Assembly: GCA_021794855.1 (NCBI GenBank)
Contig: JAJYPZ010000007.1
Span: 1-13,489, forward strand
From: Pseudomonadota bacterium
Lineage (GTDB): Bacteria > Pseudomonadota > Gammaproteobacteria > Burkholderiales > Sulfuriferulaceae
Length of the DNA: 13,489 nt
Reading direction: 5' to 3'
Under the pieces are notes generated by a model. That model did no database searches and was not told where the DNA came from. It was given only the letters and a program-made list of their open reading frames with translations. Shown piece after piece: positions 1 through 6,683 of the stretch (within the stretch, counting starts at the first letter, position 1; each line of letters starts with the position of its first letter). A program made the position numbers and the translations under genes.

Positions 1-94
1 GGGCAAGATCGTCGCCGCTCGCACCCAGGCCGTGCAGCAGGATAATGCTGCTTCTGGCTGTTCCCGAGAGAATTTCGATGGGCGCTCCGTTCAT
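1..94 (-). CDS. Carboxylesterase / phospholipase family hydrolase, N-terminal fragment
   Basis: Only the first 31 codons lie in the window; the gene continues past the left edge. Translation from the ATG at 94 gives a short beta-strand lead-in and then ILLHGLGASGDD at residues 18-29. The HGLG-x-x-G-x-D motif marks the oxyanion region after the first core strand in the type-2 carboxylesterase / acyl-protein thioesterase family of alpha/beta hydrolases (EstB-like). The catalytic Ser, Asp and His would lie outside the window. The start codon overlaps the stop of the upstream minus-strand gene in an ATGA arrangement, which supports this start and suggests translational coupling. The family hydrolyses short-chain or acyl esters, usually in the cytoplasm; the substrate cannot be told from this fragment. 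Confidence 0.82.
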   Translation of the reverse strand, partial: MNGAPIEILSGTARSSIILLHGLGASGDDLA

Positions 95-519
95 GCCAGA
101 AATTCATTATGTGCCGCAAGCAGGCGCTGACCGGCAGGGGTATCGATCTTTCCGGCTGTACGCACCGCTTCAGCGTAGCCCGCGAAAAACTCAGGCAATG
201 CTTTTACAATCAACTGCTTACGCAACCTGCTGCTGCCTTGCGCCGGCCATTCCGGACGGTAATTGGCTTCAGGGATCGCAGAACATATTTTCATGCTCCA
301 ACTGGGCTGATGGATCTTCCATTCGTGCGGACGTACCACCATCCGGTGCGCGAGCAGGGTTTCCACTCCGACATAGGGTCCCAGATACTCCACCTGCAAT
401 GCATCGGCCAGACCGGCCAGCATGTTGTCGAGATGAGTTAACGCATCATCCAGCGTTGCATTGACCGTTACCGTACCAAGGCGGCTTTGGACGACGAGAT
501 GGTTAATAAAGTTTTTCAT
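91..519 (-). CDS. Hypothetical protein (142 aa), coupled to a carboxylesterase gene
   Basis: I do not recognise the family. The 142-residue product has no signal peptide or membrane segment and looks like a small soluble protein. Visible features are a polar, helical-looking first third (residues about 20-45), a Trp-rich middle with PHEWKIHQPSW at about 64-74 and RPEW near 88-91, and a helical C-terminal third ending in LLAAHNEFLA. It is judged real because it ends in a 4-bp ATGA overlap with the esterase start and because an extended -10 promoter-like element lies just upstream. An in-frame stop a few codons before the ATG at 519 makes this the first usable ATG; no clear Shine-Dalgarno sequence precedes it. 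The opposite strand here carries long open frames too, but none with recognisable content. A role alongside the esterase is inferred from coupling only. Confidence 0.65.
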   Translation of the reverse strand: MKNFINHLVVQSRLGTVTVNATLDDALTHLDNMLAGLADALQVEYLGPYVGVETLLAHRMVVRPHEWKIHQPSWSMKICSAIPEANYRPEWPAQGSSRLRKQLIVKALPEFFAGYAEAVRTAGKIDTPAGQRLLAAHNEFLA

Positions 520-554
520 GGGCTGGGCGCAATCGAATCAGGAAGAAATGGCCG

Positions 555-563
555 ATTTTATCA
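555..563 (-). promoter_or_regulatory. Putative extended -10 promoter element
   Basis: Read on the minus strand the site is TGATAAAAT, which fits the TGnTATAAT extended -10 consensus with one mismatch in the hexamer. It lies about 36 bases before the ATG at 519, leaving room for a short leader to the 142-aa gene. No good -35 hexamer is visible at 16-18 bp spacing, which is tolerated for extended -10 promoters. Inferred from sequence only. Confidence 0.35.
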
Positions 564-625
564 TACAGTCCCGCAAGCGAAGGGTAGGTCCGATTGGTGC
601 AGGACGATTAATCGAGGAAATTCTT

Positions 626-675
626 TGTCCGGAACGAACATGTTAAAGTGATGGAACTGCCGTTCTGTCCGGGAC
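626..675 (+). repeat. Decamer direct repeat, 40-bp period, upstream of the DUF3301 gene
   Basis: TGTCCGGAAC at 626-635 recurs as TGTCCGGGAC at 666-675, matching 9 of 10 bases with a period of exactly 40 bp. Between them are an 8-bp palindrome AACATGTT (637-644) and a small GAAC-N4-GTTC inverted repeat (654-665). The block sits in the divergent region between the 142-aa gene and the DUF3301 gene. It could be a pair of operator half-sites, or chance. Confidence 0.3.
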
Positions 676-717
676 TTAATCTTATCCTGGCAGATTTTTT
701 TGCCGTTTACGGTTTTC

Positions 718-1041
718 ATGATCATGGCCTCAATGGATTTATTGTTATTGCTATTGCTCGCGGCGTTCGTATGGTACTGGTTCGACAGCCTGCATGCGCT
801 GGAAATTGCGCGTGCAGCGGGAAAGCGGGCCTGTCTGGATGCACACGTGCAATTTCTCGACGATACCGTCAGCCGCAGCGCACTGGGCTTGACGCGGAAC
901 GTTTCGGGACGCGTCGCCTTTCGCCGAACCTACCGGTTCGAATTCAGCGAAACCGGCGATACGCGCCGCGAAGGCTATTTGGTCATGACAGGAACCCGGA
1001 TCGAATCGATCACGATGGAACCGTATCGTATCCAGTCTTGA
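718..1041 (+). CDS. DUF3301 family small membrane protein
   Basis: Small protein of 107 residues. A leucine-rich membrane segment covers residues about 6-19, followed by WYWFDSL and a soluble domain. The soluble part shows the family pattern: an AARAAGKRAC stretch, QFLDDTV, an R-x-Y-x-FEFS strand and a Gly-rich tail region with R-x-x-x-G-Y and MTGTRIESI. This matches the DUF3301 proteins of beta- and gammaproteobacteria, which are usually about 100-115 aa and have no known function. A single N-terminal anchor with a soluble tail is predicted. Several starts are possible: TTG at 700 and ATG at 718, 724 and 733. I use 718 because the longer form adds no conserved residues; ATG 733 (MDLLLLLLL) would also fit the family. 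No strong ribosome binding site separates them. The gene stands alone and converges on the antiporter gene 38 bp away. Confidence 0.78.
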   Translation: MIMASMDLLLLLLLAAFVWYWFDSLHALEIARAAGKRACLDAHVQFLDDTVSRSALGLTRNVSGRVAFRRTYRFEFSETGDTRREGYLVMTGTRIESITMEPYRIQS

Positions 1042-1079
1042 TCGCCGGATGAGCCAATAACCTCGTTACTGAAACGTTA

Positions 1080-3050
1080 TCATCCCTGCAGCAAGCGGAT
1101 TTCCGCTGCCGCCAGCATTTCTGGCGTCCCGCGCAGCACCAGCACGTCGCCGGGCGCTATCTGCATTTCCGGTTGCGGATCCAGGCCGCGAATATTGCGG
1201 CGGCGCACTACCAGGACTTCCACCCCCAGTTCGGCCAGACGCATGTATTCGATCGTTTTGCCGACGGCAGCGGCCTGTTCGGTGATGAGCACCGACAGCA
1301 GGCGCGGCTGCGCGGTTTCGTTCAATTGCGCGTCGGCGTCGCTGGCGCCGCGAAAAAAGCCGCGCAGCAAGCCGTAGCGCTGTTCGCGCACCGTACGCAG
1401 CTTCTTCAATACCCGGCTCAGCGGAACGCCCAATAATAATAGCGCGTGCGACGCCAGCATCAGCGAGCCTTCCAGCACTTCCGGTACGACTGCCATGGCG
1501 CCGGCCTGTTTCAGGCTGTCCAGGTCGGTTTCGTCGAGAGTGCGTACGATTACTGGTAAATCGGGGCGAATGTCTTGCGTGAGGCTCAGGATTTTCATGG
1601 CGGCATGATGATCGGCAAAGCTGATGACCATGCCGCGAGCGCGATTCAATCCTGCGGCCAATAGCACTTCGCGGCGCGAGGCATCGCCGAATACCACCGT
1701 TTCGCCGGCGGCCGATGCCGCCTTCACCCTGGCCGGGTCGGCATCCAGCGCGATATAGCCGATATTCTCGGATTCCAGCAGCCGCGCCAGGCTTTGGCCG
1801 CTGCGGCCGTAACCGCAGATGATAAGATGGCCGTCGGCGTTCATGCTTTTGACCGCGATGTCGTGCAGTTCCTGCGCCCGCCCCGTCCATTCCGTGCCGC
1901 ACAAGCGCCGGGTGATCGCGTCGGAATATTGGATAATGACGGGTGCGAGCAACATTGAAAGTACCATGACGGCGAGCACGACCTGCAGCGGCGGACCGGT
2001 AACCAGGCCTATGCCGCTTGCCAGCGATAGTAGTACGAAACCGAATTCGCCGGCCTGCGCGAGTCCCAGCGCGGTGCGCATGGCCACCGGCGCAGTATTG
2101 CCGAAAGCGCGGCCTATGGCCCAGACTACGGCGGTTTTGCTGATGATCAGCGCGACCAGCAGAAGGCCGACGCTGCGCCAGTGATGAGATACTTCTTGCG
2201 GATTCAATAGCATGCCTATGGTGATAAAAAACAGTCCCAGCAACATATCGCGAAAGGGTTTGATATCGTCTTCAACCTGATAGCGAAATTCGGTTTCCGA
2301 AATCAGCATGCCTGCCAGGAAAGCGCCTAAAGCCAGCGATAGGCCTGCCTTGTCGGTCAGATAAGCCAGCCCCAAGGTAATCAGCAGGACGTTTAGCGTA
2401 AACAATTCCGGAGATTTGTAGCTGGCCACCCAGCTGAACCAGGGGCGCATCAGTTTTTGACCGATGACCAGCAATAAAACCAATGCAATAGTCGCTTTTC
2501 CTGCCGCAGTCAGCAAATTGAGTCCCAGGCCGTCGGTGCCGGCGACCAGACTTGGTATAAGAATCAGCAAAGGAATGACTGCCAGATCCTGAAACAGCAG
2601 TACCGCTATCATTTGCCGGCCGTGTGCGGACTGCAGCGCCAGTCGTTCGGCCAGCATCTTGCTGACTATAGCGGTAGACGACATGGCCAGCGCGCCGCCA
2701 AGCGCCAGTCCGACCGGCCAGGAAAAACCCAGGCCGACGGAGACGCTGACGATTAATAATATAAAGCCGAAGACTTGCGCGCTGCCGAAACCGAATACGG
2801 TTTTCCGTATGGCTTTAAGTTTGGGCAGGCTGAATTCGAGCCCGATGCTGAACATCAGAAAAACTATGCCGAATTCACCTAAATGACGCGTTTCCGGACT
2901 TTCAGGCAACCAATTGAGCGTATGCGGACCGAGGACGATGCCTATGAGCAAAAAGCCCAGCATGGAAGGCAGGCGCCAGGTCCGAAACAGTGCCGACATC
3001 AGAACGGAAGCTGCCAGTAAAACGATGATCAAGCCGAGAATGGAGTGCAT
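1080..3050 (-). CDS. Monovalent cation:proton antiporter (CPA2), KefB-like, with RCK domains
   Basis: The 656-residue product is an inner-membrane cation/proton antiporter. Residues about 1-385 form the multi-helix Na+/H+-exchanger domain. It contains the QD pair Q154-D155 in LLFQDLAVIP, typical of potassium-efflux CPA2 proteins, and a conserved AQAGEFGFVL segment at 331-340. Residues about 406-530 form an RCK/TrkA-N Rossmann domain with GYGRSG at 413-418 and an acidic D436 at the end of the second strand, consistent with NAD(H)-type binding. Residues about 585-656 form a TrkA-C domain with APGDVLVLRG near the end. The length is slightly above E. coli KefB/KefC (about 600-620), largely because TrkA-C is present. 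That layout resembles YbaL and ion-regulated KefB-like proteins rather than strictly glutathione-gated KefC. It is transcribed divergently from kdsD. No clear Shine-Dalgarno precedes ATG 3050. The exact ion and ligand are not evident. Confidence 0.93.
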   Translation of the reverse strand: MHSILGLIIVLLAASVLMSALFRTWRLPSMLGFLLIGIVLGPHTLNWLPESPETRHLGEFGIVFLMFSIGLEFSLPKLKAIRKTVFGFGSAQVFGFILLIVSVSVGLGFSWPVGLALGGALAMSSTAIVSKMLAERLALQSAHGRQMIAVLLFQDLAVIPLLILIPSLVAGTDGLGLNLLTAAGKATIALVLLLVIGQKLMRPWFSWVASYKSPELFTLNVLLITLGLAYLTDKAGLSLALGAFLAGMLISETEFRYQVEDDIKPFRDMLLGLFFITIGMLLNPQEVSHHWRSVGLLLVALIISKTAVVWAIGRAFGNTAPVAMRTALGLAQAGEFGFVLLSLASGIGLVTGPPLQVVLAVMVLSMLLAPVIIQYSDAITRRLCGTEWTGRAQELHDIAVKSMNADGHLIICGYGRSGQSLARLLESENIGYIALDADPARVKAASAAGETVVFGDASRREVLLAAGLNRARGMVISFADHHAAMKILSLTQDIRPDLPVIVRTLDETDLDSLKQAGAMAVVPEVLEGSLMLASHALLLLGVPLSRVLKKLRTVREQRYGLLRGFFRGASDADAQLNETAQPRLLSVLITEQAAAVGKTIEYMRLAELGVEVLVVRRRNIRGLDPQPEMQIAPGDVLVLRGTPEMLAAAEIRLLQG

Positions 3051-3139
3051 GACGCAAGATTAGAGGGTAGCGAACATTGCCGCAAGTGCCGCGCGATTTT
3101 TTGTGTGCCGATAGATTGTCGAGACGATTGCGCAGGCCT

Positions 3140-3160
3140 TTGCGATAGCTCGCAATTGCG
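3140..3160. repeat. Inverted repeat TTGCGA-N4-TCGCAA in divergent promoter region
   Basis: Positions 3140-3155 read TTGCGA-TAGC-TCGCAA, a perfect 6-bp inverted repeat with a 4-bp spacer. It overlaps a second perfect palindrome, CGCAATTGCG at 3151-3160, and another TTGCG lies at 3128-3132. The cluster lies between the divergent antiporter and kdsD genes, about 25-40 bp upstream of the best kdsD promoter candidate. It looks like a dimeric regulator site, but no specific regulator can be named. No T-tract follows, so it is not a terminator. Confidence 0.4.
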
Positions 3161-3183
3161 TTTATACGCCCGTATTGTATGTT

Positions 3184-3212
3184 TTGGTAAAACTTATTTG
3201 CTTCTTTATCAG
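3184..3212 (+). promoter_or_regulatory. Putative sigma-70 promoter of the kdsD operon
   Basis: TTGGTA (3184-3189) and TATCAG (3207-3212) are separated by 17 bp and each match 4 of 6 consensus bases. Transcription would start near 3219, giving a leader of about 28 bases to kdsD. An alternative -10, TAGAAT at 3214-3219, lacks a good -35. The weak GGAC at 3234-3237 is the nearest thing to a Shine-Dalgarno before ATG 3247. A moderate, inferred call. Confidence 0.35.
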
Positions 3213-3246
3213 GTAGAATAAAGGACTCTTACTGGACAGATCGATT

Positions 3247-4242
3247 ATGAGCAAATCGTTACAAATTAAATTTGATCCCGTTGCGGCGCTTGAAAGAGCG
3301 GGTCGCGTGTTGACGATAGAAGCTGAAGCTGTGCTGGCGATGCGCGACCGTTTGAATAGCCGGTTTACGGATGCGATGACTTTGATTTTAAGTTGCCGTG
3401 GCAGGGTGGTGGTCAGCGGGATGGGTAAGTCGGGGCATGTCGGCAGTAAAATAGCGGCCACGCTGGCCAGCACCGGTACTCCGGCTTTTTTTGTGCATCC
3501 GGGCGAGGCGAGTCACGGCGATCTGGGCATGATCACGCATGAAGACGTTTGCATCGCGTTGTCGAATTCGGGAGAAAGTGCGGAATTGACCGCGATAGTG
3601 CCGTTGATCAAACGTCGCGGCGCCCGTTTGATTACGATTACCGGCAACGTCAATTCGACCCTGGCGCGCGAAGCCGATGTGCATCTTGACGCCAGCGTCG
3701 CACAGGAAGCCTGTCCGCTTAATCTTGCGCCGACGGCAAGCACGACCGCTGCCCTCGCCCTGGGCGATGCGTTGTCGATTGCGTTGCTGGAAGCACGCGG
3801 TTTCGGCACGGAGGATTTTGCCAGAACCCATCCCGGGGGGGCCCTGGGTCGCCGATTATTGATACATGTACGTGATATCATGCATCAAGGAGAACGTCTG
3901 CCGAAAGTCGTAGCCGATGCCCTGTTACCGATCGCATTACTCGAAATGACGCGCAAAGGTCTGGGCATGACCGCGGTGGTAGACAAAGAAGAGCGCGTGC
4001 TGGGCATTATCACAGACGGTGATTTGCGTCGATTGCTGGAAAAATCCGTAGACGTCCGTTCGACGCATGTGCATGAGGTGATGACTTCAGCGCCGTTTTG
4101 CATAGGGCCCGATCAACTGGCAGTAGTTGCGGTTGAAAACATGCAAAGCCATAATATTAACGGTTTGCTGGTGGTTGACCAAAGCAATAAATTAGTGGGC
4201 GCCTTAAATATGCTGGATCTTTTGCGCGCCGGTGTTGTTTAA
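3247..4242 (+). CDS. kdsD: D-arabinose 5-phosphate isomerase (KdsD/KpsF family)
   Basis: Cytoplasmic isomerase converting D-ribulose 5-phosphate to D-arabinose 5-phosphate, the first step of Kdo synthesis for LPS. The 331-aa product has an N-terminal SIS sugar-phosphate domain (about 35-185) with GMGKSGHVG at 58-66, HPGEASHGDLGM at 84-95 and SNSGESAEL at 106-114, then tandem CBS domains (about 208-331) including GIITDGDLRRLL. Residues K61, E113, E154 and H195 lie in the positions of the catalytic K59, E111, E152 and H193 of E. coli KdsD, a uniform +2 shift, so the active site appears intact. The length is normal for the full KdsD form with CBS domains. It opens a long same-strand operon, and kdsC follows after 20 bp. 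The divergent antiporter neighbour fits a conserved arrangement around kdsD. Confidence 0.96.
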   Translation: MSKSLQIKFDPVAALERAGRVLTIEAEAVLAMRDRLNSRFTDAMTLILSCRGRVVVSGMGKSGHVGSKIAATLASTGTPAFFVHPGEASHGDLGMITHEDVCIALSNSGESAELTAIVPLIKRRGARLITITGNVNSTLAREADVHLDASVAQEACPLNLAPTASTTAALALGDALSIALLEARGFGTEDFARTHPGGALGRRLLIHVRDIMHQGERLPKVVADALLPIALLEMTRKGLGMTAVVDKEERVLGIITDGDLRRLLEKSVDVRSTHVHEVMTSAPFCIGPDQLAVVAVENMQSHNINGLLVVDQSNKLVGALNMLDLLRAGVV

Positions 4243-4262
4243 TTGAAATTCGGTTCAAAATT

Positions 4263-4793
4263 ATGAATTCAGCATATCAAAGCGCATTACCCGTCAGACT
4301 GGTTATTTTCGATATTGACGGCGTAATGACCGATGGCAGTCTGTTTTTTGATGAAGAGGGGCGAGAATACAAAGCATTTAATTCGCTGGACGGCCACGGT
4401 TTGAAAATGCTGAGGCAAACCGGTCTGGAACTTGCAATCATTACCGGACGCGAATCGTCGGTAGTTTTGCATAGAGCCAAAAATCTGGGTATTGCGCATA
4501 TTTATCAGGGAGTCGGCGAAAAATTGCTGGCTTACCGCCATTTGCTGGCGAAACTCGGTCTTCAGCCCGAGCAGACAGCTTACATGGGAGACGATGTCGT
4601 CGATTTGCCGGTGATGACGCGCTGCGGACTGGCTATTAGCGTACCTTCGGCGCCGGAAGAAGTGCAGCAATACGCGCATCTGGTGACGCGGCGAGAAGGG
4701 GGCCACGGCGCAGTTCGCGAAGCCTGCGAGTTCATAATGAAAGCGCAGGGTAATTATGCCGCCCTGCTTGCCGAATATGTAAGGGCTCGTTGA
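4263..4793 (+). CDS. kdsC: 3-deoxy-D-manno-octulosonate 8-phosphate phosphatase
   Basis: Cytoplasmic HAD-superfamily phosphatase that releases phosphate from Kdo 8-phosphate to give Kdo, which is then activated for lipid A modification. Motif I is FDIDGVMTDG, with nucleophile D17 and acid/base D19. Motif II is T61 in IITGRES. K87 lies in GVGEKLL, and the metal-binding motif is GDDVVDLPVM with D110, D111 and D114. The C-terminal GGHGAVREACE (147-157) is the typical KdsC tail that closes over the tetramer active site. There is no cap insertion, as in C0-type HAD enzymes. At 176 aa it is slightly shorter than E. coli KdsC (188). The stop TGA at 4791-4793 is followed by the lptC start after one base, suggesting coupled translation. 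Confidence 0.96.
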   Translation: MNSAYQSALPVRLVIFDIDGVMTDGSLFFDEEGREYKAFNSLDGHGLKMLRQTGLELAIITGRESSVVLHRAKNLGIAHIYQGVGEKLLAYRHLLAKLGLQPEQTAYMGDDVVDLPVMTRCGLAISVPSAPEEVQQYAHLVTRREGGHGAVREACEFIMKAQGNYAALLAEYVRAR

Positions 4794-4794
4794 T

Positions 4795-5367
4795 GTGAAT
4801 AATCGTCCATTATATTGGTTTCCGCTTGTTATCATTGCCGCTCTGGCGGGACTGAGCATGTGGTTGCAATATACGATACAAAGTCATAAATCCAACTTTC
4901 TGATCAGCGGGCCGCGCATCGTTGATTACATGATTGAAGATTTCCGGGTATCGCGCACGAATCTGGCCGGCCAGATCATTTATACCTTGCACGCCAAGTT
5001 CGCGGAGCATTTTCTGGAAGACGACACCGCTCAGTTAACGATGCCGCATCTGATCGCTTGGGATGCACAGCAAGGAACGGTCGATATCCGTTCGAAGCAG
5101 GCCTTCGTCACTTCCAAAGGCAAGCAGGTAAATTTCATTAAAAATGTTGTGCTGGTGCGGGACATGCACGACAAGCAAGGGCCATTGACCCTGACGACGG
5201 ATTATCTCGAAGCGTTTCCGGATCAACAGATGATACAGACGAGTCATCCGGTGCAAATACGAGGCCATTTCCTGCAAATGACTGCAGGTGCGTTAAAATT
5301 AAACAATCGGACTCAAACCATGCAACTGACCCACCATGTTAAAGCACGCTATGAACCTGCTCATTAA
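4795..5367 (+). CDS. lptC: LPS export system periplasmic protein LptC
   Basis: LptC is a bitopic inner-membrane protein that takes LPS from the LptB2FG transporter and passes it to LptA. The 190-aa product matches the family length (E. coli 191). It has one N-terminal membrane segment (about residues 6-24, FPLVIIAALAGLSMWL), no cleavage site, and a periplasmic beta-jelly-roll. Recognisable parts are YMIEDF at about 45-50, YTLHAKFAEHF, and repeated strand segments such as LTLTTDYLEAFPDQQMI. Translation begins with GTG at 4795, one base after the kdsC stop, with AAGGG at 4782-4786 as a well-spaced ribosome binding site. The C-terminal end overlaps the lptA start. The position between kdsC and lptA is the standard one and strongly supports the call. 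Confidence 0.92.
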   Translation: MNNRPLYWFPLVIIAALAGLSMWLQYTIQSHKSNFLISGPRIVDYMIEDFRVSRTNLAGQIIYTLHAKFAEHFLEDDTAQLTMPHLIAWDAQQGTVDIRSKQAFVTSKGKQVNFIKNVVLVRDMHDKQGPLTLTTDYLEAFPDQQMIQTSHPVQIRGHFLQMTAGALKLNNRTQTMQLTHHVKARYEPAH

Positions 5368-5950
5368 AATTTTCGTTGCGAGTCTCGGACTGGTTTTATT
5401 GATATCGACGCAAACCGTTCATGCCGAGCAGGCTGACCGGACCAAACCCGTCAATATCGAAGCGAATAGCGTCGATATGGACGATTTGCATAAAATCGGC
5501 ATTTATACCGGCAATGTCGTACTGACCCAAGGAACCTTGCTGCTGCATGCGGATAAACTCATAGTTCACCAGAACGGCGAGGGTTTCAGTACGGCGGTTG
5601 CGTACGGCAACCCGGTGAGTTTCCGGCAAAAGCAGGACGGTAGCGACGAATATATCGAGGCCTATGCCGACCGGATAGACATGGATAACCAACAAAATAC
5701 GGTCTTGCTGACCGGACATGCCAAACTGAAAAAAGGTGCTGACGTCATGCACGCCGACACCATGTTTTATAATACCGTAACCGAACGTTTCTGGGCCAAG
5801 AACGAAGCCGGCACCGCTGGGGCAAGCGGAGTCAATCGGGTCCACACTTCCATTTACCCGAAAAAAGCGCCACCGGCCACGCCTGCATCGCCGGATATTG
5901 CCCCTCCCGCGCTTCAGCCGAGCGTAGTCTTGCCGGCTCCCGCAAAATAA
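5351..5950 (+). CDS. lptA: LPS transport periplasmic bridge protein LptA
   Basis: Periplasmic protein whose head-to-tail oligomers carry LPS from LptC to LptD at the outer membrane. From ATG 5351 it has a signal peptide with a short basic n-region (MNLLIK), a hydrophobic core and a cleavage site after VHA near residue 25. The OstA-like beta-jelly-roll follows: [33 protein letters not shown], a [12 protein letters not shown] segment and [13 protein letters not shown]. The last 31 residues form a tail with ten prolines and many alanines, probably disordered and unlike the compact end of E. coli LptA. ATG 5336, five codons upstream in frame, is an alternative start. From 5351 the gene overlaps lptC by 17 bp; from 5336 by 32 bp. 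No strong Shine-Dalgarno precedes either, consistent with coupling to lptC. lptB follows after 7 bp. Confidence 0.93.
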   Translation: MNLLIKIFVASLGLVLLISTQTVHAEQADRTKPVNIEANSVDMDDLHKIGIYTGNVVLTQGTLLLHADKLIVHQNGEGFSTAVAYGNPVSFRQKQDGSDEYIEAYADRIDMDNQQNTVLLTGHAKLKKGADVMHADTMFYNTVTERFWAKNEAGTAGASGVNRVHTSIYPKKAPPATPASPDIAPPALQPSVVLPAPAK

Positions 5951-5957
5951 GGTTGTC

Positions 5958-6680
5958 ATGAGCGAACTCAAGGCATCACATCTGAAAAAAAGTTATCGTA
6001 CGCGTCTCGTGGTCAAGGATGTCTCGATCAGCGTCAGCAGCGGCGAAGTGGTCGGCTTGTTAGGCCCCAACGGCGCAGGGAAAACCACTTGCTTTTATAT
6101 GATAGTGGGACTAATAAAACTGGATGGCGGCGAAATCAGGCTCGACGATCACGATTTGGGCGCGATGCCGATTCATAAGCGGGCCGGTCTGGGATTAAGT
6201 TATTTGCCGCAGGAAGCTTCCATTTTTCGCAAGTTGACGGTTTCGCAGAACATTTGCGCCATTCTTGAATTAAAAGATTACAGCGAAGATGAAATCGAAG
6301 TACGCTTGAATAATTTGCTGGTTGATTTGAATATCGAGCACCTTGCCGATGCGGCGGCGGTCAGCCTGTCGGGCGGGGAGCGTCGTCGCGTAGAGATCGC
6401 CCGGGCGCTGGCGATGAATCCGCGTTTCGTGCTGCTCGATGAACCCTTTGCGGGTATAGACCCGATTGCCGTGATCGATATACAGAAGCTGATCCGTTTT
6501 TTGACGGAACGGGGAATAGGCATTTTGATTACCGATCACAATGTGCGGGAAACGTTGGGGATTTGTGATCGTGCCTATATTATCAATGACGGCACAGTTC
6601 TTGCTGCGGGTAGACCGGAAGATCTGATCGATAATGAATCGGTACGTAAAGTTTATCTCGGGGAGCATTTCCGTCTCTAA
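5958..6680 (+). CDS. lptB: LPS export ABC transporter ATP-binding protein LptB
   Basis: Cytoplasmic ATPase of the LptB2FGC complex, which drives extraction of LPS from the inner membrane. The 240-aa product is a complete ABC domain. Walker A is GPNGAGKTT (36-44), the Q-loop is LPQEASIF with Q85, the signature is LSGGERRR (137-144), Walker B is [13 protein letters not shown] (157-169) with E162 as catalytic glutamate, and the switch histidine is H194 in [22 protein letters not shown] and the end YLGEHFRL are typical of LptB rather than of amino-acid transporter ATPases such as LivF. The TAAGG stretch at 5948-5952 serves as ribosome binding site, overlapping the lptA stop. lptF and lptG are not in the window, as is usual. 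rpoN begins 3 bp after the stop. Confidence 0.97.
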   Translation: MSELKASHLKKSYRTRLVVKDVSISVSSGEVVGLLGPNGAGKTTCFYMIVGLIKLDGGEIRLDDHDLGAMPIHKRAGLGLSYLPQEASIFRKLTVSQNICAILELKDYSEDEIEVRLNNLLVDLNIEHLADAAAVSLSGGERRRVEIARALAMNPRFVLLDEPFAGIDPIAVIDIQKLIRFLTERGIGILITDHNVRETLGICDRAYIINDGTVLAAGRPEDLIDNESVRKVYLGEHFRL

Positions 6681-6683
6681 ATT

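Noticed and set aside
45..464. Plus-strand open frames opposite the 142-aa gene
   Set aside because: They lack recognisable motifs, and the minus-strand gene is supported by its ATGA overlap with the esterase start.
688..704. Sigma-54-like -24/-12 site, TGGCAG then TTTGCC
   Set aside because: The GG and GC elements are 11 bp apart instead of the required 10, and the site lies too close to the start of the DUF3301 gene to leave a leader.
648..1052. Plus-strand open frame of 134 aa over the DUF3301 gene
   Set aside because: Wrong frame: the alternative frame shows the DUF3301 membrane segment and conserved motifs, while this one has irregular Cys/Arg-rich composition.
1057..1080. Possible hairpin between the convergent DUF3301 and antiporter genes (ATAAC...GTTAT)
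   Set aside because: The stem is short, AT-rich and bulged, with no T-tract on either strand; not a credible terminator.
1066..1902. Long minus-strand open frame (278 aa) rich in Arg and Gly
   Set aside because: It overlaps the antiporter gene in another frame; the Arg/Gly/Ala composition is typical of a shadow frame and no family features are visible.
3162..3473. Minus-strand open frame (103 aa) across the kdsD start
   Set aside because: It overlaps clearly coding kdsD sequence and the divergent promoter region, with no recognisable domain or ribosome binding site.
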